NCBI GenBank assembly: GCA_002709565.1
Contig: PAPY01000015.1
Coordinates: 1 to 35,529 of the forward strand
Reading direction: 5' to 3'
Length of the DNA: 35,529 bases
Source: Legionellales bacterium
GTDB lineage: Bacteria; Pseudomonadota; Gammaproteobacteria; UBA1113
The translations under genes and the position numbers were made by a program. Below, in pieces: positions 33,347-35,529 of the stretch. Within the stretch, counting starts at the first letter, position 1. Every line of letters starts with the position of its first letter. The notes below the pieces were generated by a model, which saw only the letters and a program-made list of their open reading frames with translations, had not been told where the DNA came from and made no database searches.

Positions 33347-35341
33347 ATGGATTATAACAGAAGGGAAGAACGCTCAGGCGTTGATGACGTTCGTGAATAT
33401 ATGGAGAGCATTCTTGCTCATTTGCCAGGTCATATTTACTGGAAGGATCTGAATTGTCGATTTCTTGGATGCAATGATCTCCAAGCCAGTATGGCTGGCT
33501 TAAAATCTCGAGATGATATCGTAGGTCTATGCGCCTTTGATATTATTGCCAAAAACCAACCTGAAGAAGATAGACGACGTCAAGCGAGAGCGATTGATGA
33601 TGTTGATCGGCGCGTTATGCGTACGGGTGTTTCTGAAACTATAGAAGAACCTTTGACTTTAGAAGACGGCACAGTTAGAGTTTTCTTATCACAGAAGGTA
33701 CCTCTACGAAATCGAGCAATGGAAATTATTGGTTTGCTTGGTATTTCAATGGACATTACCCACCAGAAGAATCTTGAGAAGCAACTGGCTAATGCCCTCA
33801 CTGCCGCCGATGCAGCTAACATTGCCAAATCCGAATTTCTCGCCAACATGAGTCACGATGTGCGAACGCCGTTGACGGGTATCTTGAGTATGGCAGAAAT
33901 CATGCTGATGGTGCCAGAGAATTTTACCCGTGAGAATTTGAATATCATTTTCCAGTCTAGTCAACGCTTACAATTAATGTTGAATCAAATTTTGGATTAC
34001 ATGAACAGTGATGACCCGCAACACTTGGGTGAGCCGGAGGCATTTTCGGTAGCAACGGTGATGGAAGATTTGCGCGTGATGTTTTTGCCAAAAGCTTTGT
34101 TGCAAGAAGATGAGTTGGTCTTCACTATGGATGATTCTGTCCCTGAGTGTGTCTATGGATACGGTATGGTGCTGCATCGTATTACCCTGAACCTGTTGGG
34201 TAATGGTATCAAATTCACAAAGCAAGGAACAATCAGCGTTGATGTGCGTTATGAATCGGGTGACACCGACCAGGGACGGCTGGTGGTTACTGTGAGCGAT
34301 AATGGTTCTGGCATTCCTAAGAGTGAGCAGCAAAGGATTTTTGAACGCTTTGAGCGCGTAACACCTTCTTACAAAGACAATAACCTCGGTGCTGGCTTAG
34401 GGTTGTCGATTATTTCCCGTTATCTTGAACAGGTGAATGGTAGTATTAAGATGCAAAGTGAAGAAGGCGTCGGTTCTACCTTTACTTGTACGATACCTGT
34501 AGGTTTAACCCAAGCGGTTCCTGCTATTATTCCACACTATATCAGTGAAGAAGATGAACAAACCGCGGATAAAACTTTTGCTGACTCTGCTGAACCAGCG
34601 GCTACACCTGAGGTAACATCACAAGGGCTTCGCGTGCTACTTGTAGAAGATAATCTAGTGGCAGCGAAGCCTGTGGAAATGATGTTGGTGTCTGAGGCTT
34701 GTCTGGTGGACCACGTGACAACAGGTGAAGACGCTGTTATGAAGGCCGCATCGAATGATTACGATTTCATCTTCATGGATATTGGATTGCCGGGTATTGA
34801 TGGCTTTGAAGCAGCAAAGCAAATCAGCCAGGCAAAATCCACGCCTATTTTCGCGTTGACAGGTCACGGGCATATGTCACAGGATGATCTTGATGCCGTT
34901 GGTATTAGTCATTTATACGTCAAACCGTTAGGGGTTGAGGGCGCTCAACATGCTATGAAATTAAGCGAACGAGTTAAGCGTGAGCGTCAGCAAGCTTCAG
35001 AGCTGGGCGTGATTGATTTAGCCTTAGGTATCTCTTTGGTCAATGGTCATGAAGATGCAGCCAGGGAATTGTTAACCATGCTTTATGATGAATTACCTGA
35101 AGACAAGCAACAGATCGAAGCAGCCCTTGCTGATGATAACCATGATGCAATGGTATCGGTTGTTCATCGCCTGAAGGGGGCATCTTCCTATTGCGGTGCA
35201 CCTCGCTTAGGGAAGAGGGCCAAAGAGGCCCACCATCTGCTCATCGAGGCGGGTAATATTGCTGCGGCAAAAGGGGAGATTACCCAGCTATTGGACGAAA
35301 TGGATTTGTATGCACGAGCTTATAAGCAACAAGAGCTATAA
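33347..35341 (+). CDS. Hybrid sensor histidine kinase (PAS-HisKA-HATPase-REC-Hpt)
   Basis: 664 residues from the ATG at 33347 (AGGAGG 8 bases upstream; a GTG at 33344 is also possible). Domain order: a PAS domain (about 20-140, LPGHIYWKDLNCRFLG), HisKA with the phosphoacceptor near residue 170 (SHDVRTPLTGI), HATPase_c (NLLGNGIKFTKQG, DNGSGIP, GLGLSI), a receiver with its aspartate near 478 (FIFMDIGLPGIDG), and an Hpt domain with its histidine near 607 (VVHRLKGASSYCG). A complete four-step phosphorelay module lies in one chain, soluble (no membrane span), so the signal is probably cytoplasmic. No response regulator with an output domain is adjacent. The layout recalls ArcB-like kinases of Legionellales. 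Confidence 0.92.
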   Translation: MDYNRREERSGVDDVREYMESILAHLPGHIYWKDLNCRFLGCNDLQASMAGLKSRDDIVGLCAFDIIAKNQPEEDRRRQARAIDDVDRRVMRTGVSETIEEPLTLEDGTVRVFLSQKVPLRNRAMEIIGLLGISMDITHQKNLEKQLANALTAADAANIAKSEFLANMSHDVRTPLTGILSMAEIMLMVPENFTRENLNIIFQSSQRLQLMLNQILDYMNSDDPQHLGEPEAFSVATVMEDLRVMFLPKALLQEDELVFTMDDSVPECVYGYGMVLHRITLNLLGNGIKFTKQGTISVDVRYESGDTDQGRLVVTVSDNGSGIPKSEQQRIFERFERVTPSYKDNNLGAGLGLSIISRYLEQVNGSIKMQSEEGVGSTFTCTIPVGLTQAVPAIIPHYISEEDEQTADKTFADSAEPAATPEVTSQGLRVLLVEDNLVAAKPVEMMLVSEACLVDHVTTGEDAVMKAASNDYDFIFMDIGLPGIDGFEAAKQISQAKSTPIFALTGHGHMSQDDLDAVGISHLYVKPLGVEGAQHAMKLSERVKRERQQASELGVIDLALGISLVNGHEDAARELLTMLYDELPEDKQQIEAALADDNHDAMVSVVHRLKGASSYCGAPRLGKRAKEAHHLLIEAGNIAAAKGEITQLLDEMDLYARAYKQQEL

Positions 35342-35529
35342 GCAATTCCCGCTGAAAGCGTGAAGTTGCCTTCCGAGAACTATCGCCTACGCGGCTTCGC
35401 TGCGTGGACGGCGACCAAAGGGAGAAAGTCGCGATTTAGCCGAATATTACGCTGCGCGCGAAGTCAATTCGCGCTTGCGCTCAAGAGGGAGAATAGCGAT
35501 TCTCCCTCTTGAGTAACTCCCATCGCAGA
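35341..35529. mobile_element. Second, larger copy of the MITE/REP-like element (runs off the window)
   Basis: It starts at the kinase stop codon with AGCAATTCCCGCTGAA, matching the inverted-repeat ends of the element at 23360-23512. The segment 35379-35427 aligns without gaps to 23399-23447, and the 15-mer at 35515-35529 is identical to 23446-23460. Between these lies an extra stretch with two hairpins: GCGCGAA/TTCGCGC (35456-35474) and a perfect 15-bp stem CTCAAGAGGGAGAAT and complement (35480-35513). No gene is present in this tail. Confidence 0.65.

Overview
The window is chromosomal DNA from a gammaproteobacterium, densely coding on both strands. Several things point to the Legionellales (Legionella/Coxiella relatives): a small membrane protein of the Dot/Icm IcmD(DotP)/IcmC(DotE) type beside a lipoprotein of type IV secretion character, a PAS-HK-receiver-Hpt hybrid kinase of a style common there, and several lineage-specific genes of unknown family. 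The order assignment is an inference; membership of the Gammaproteobacteria rests on recognisable housekeeping genes.

Layout. (1) 1-6.7 kb, minus strand: the envelope/sigma-54 cluster kdsD-kdsC-lptC-lptA-lptB-[unknown 342-aa gene]-rpoN-hpf, ending in a clear terminator. (2) 6.8-12.1 kb, plus strand: mlaFEDCB-ibaG-murA and a Nif3-like gene, divergent from kdsD as in the classical enterobacterial yrb locus. (3) 12.1-15.9 kb, minus: a small secreted protein, a DegP/DegQ-type protease, pgeF and rluD. (4) 15.9-18.1 kb, plus: bamD, then an Rpn-family nuclease gene with a strong internal start and, behind it, a separate small gene copying the Rpn C-terminal domain. (5) 18.0-22.8 kb: nadE (minus) and pilS-pilR (plus). 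(6) 22.8-24.6 kb: an Mpo1-like membrane protein and two FimT/GspH pseudopilins; a 153-bp repeat element with a 9-bp target duplication sits in the leader of the first. (7) 24.6-29.3 kb: an alpha/beta hydrolase, the IcmD-like/EexN-like pair, a Sel1-SPOR lipoprotein and a YdgA-like DUF945 protein. (8) 29.3-31.8 kb: a Dus enzyme, tRNA-Leu(CAA), a repeat-rich spacer and queA. (9) 31.8-35.5 kb: an unknown 423-aa protein, the hybrid kinase and a second, larger copy of the repeat element at the window edge.

Functional links. Most of the first half builds and maintains the outer membrane: Kdo supply, LPS transport, phospholipid retrograde transport, periplasmic protease and the BAM lipoprotein. RpoN and the sigma-54 activator PilR lie in the same window as two minor pilins, so a sigma-54-controlled type IV pilus/DNA-uptake function is plausible. 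The first pseudopilin carries the GRxR tail motif of DNA-binding FimT.

Most notable: the Rpn locus looks like a nuclease toxin with an intragenic antitoxin start plus a duplicated stand-alone antitoxin. The pseudopilin shows a repeat element domesticated in frame, with the pre-insertion sequence fully reconstructable.
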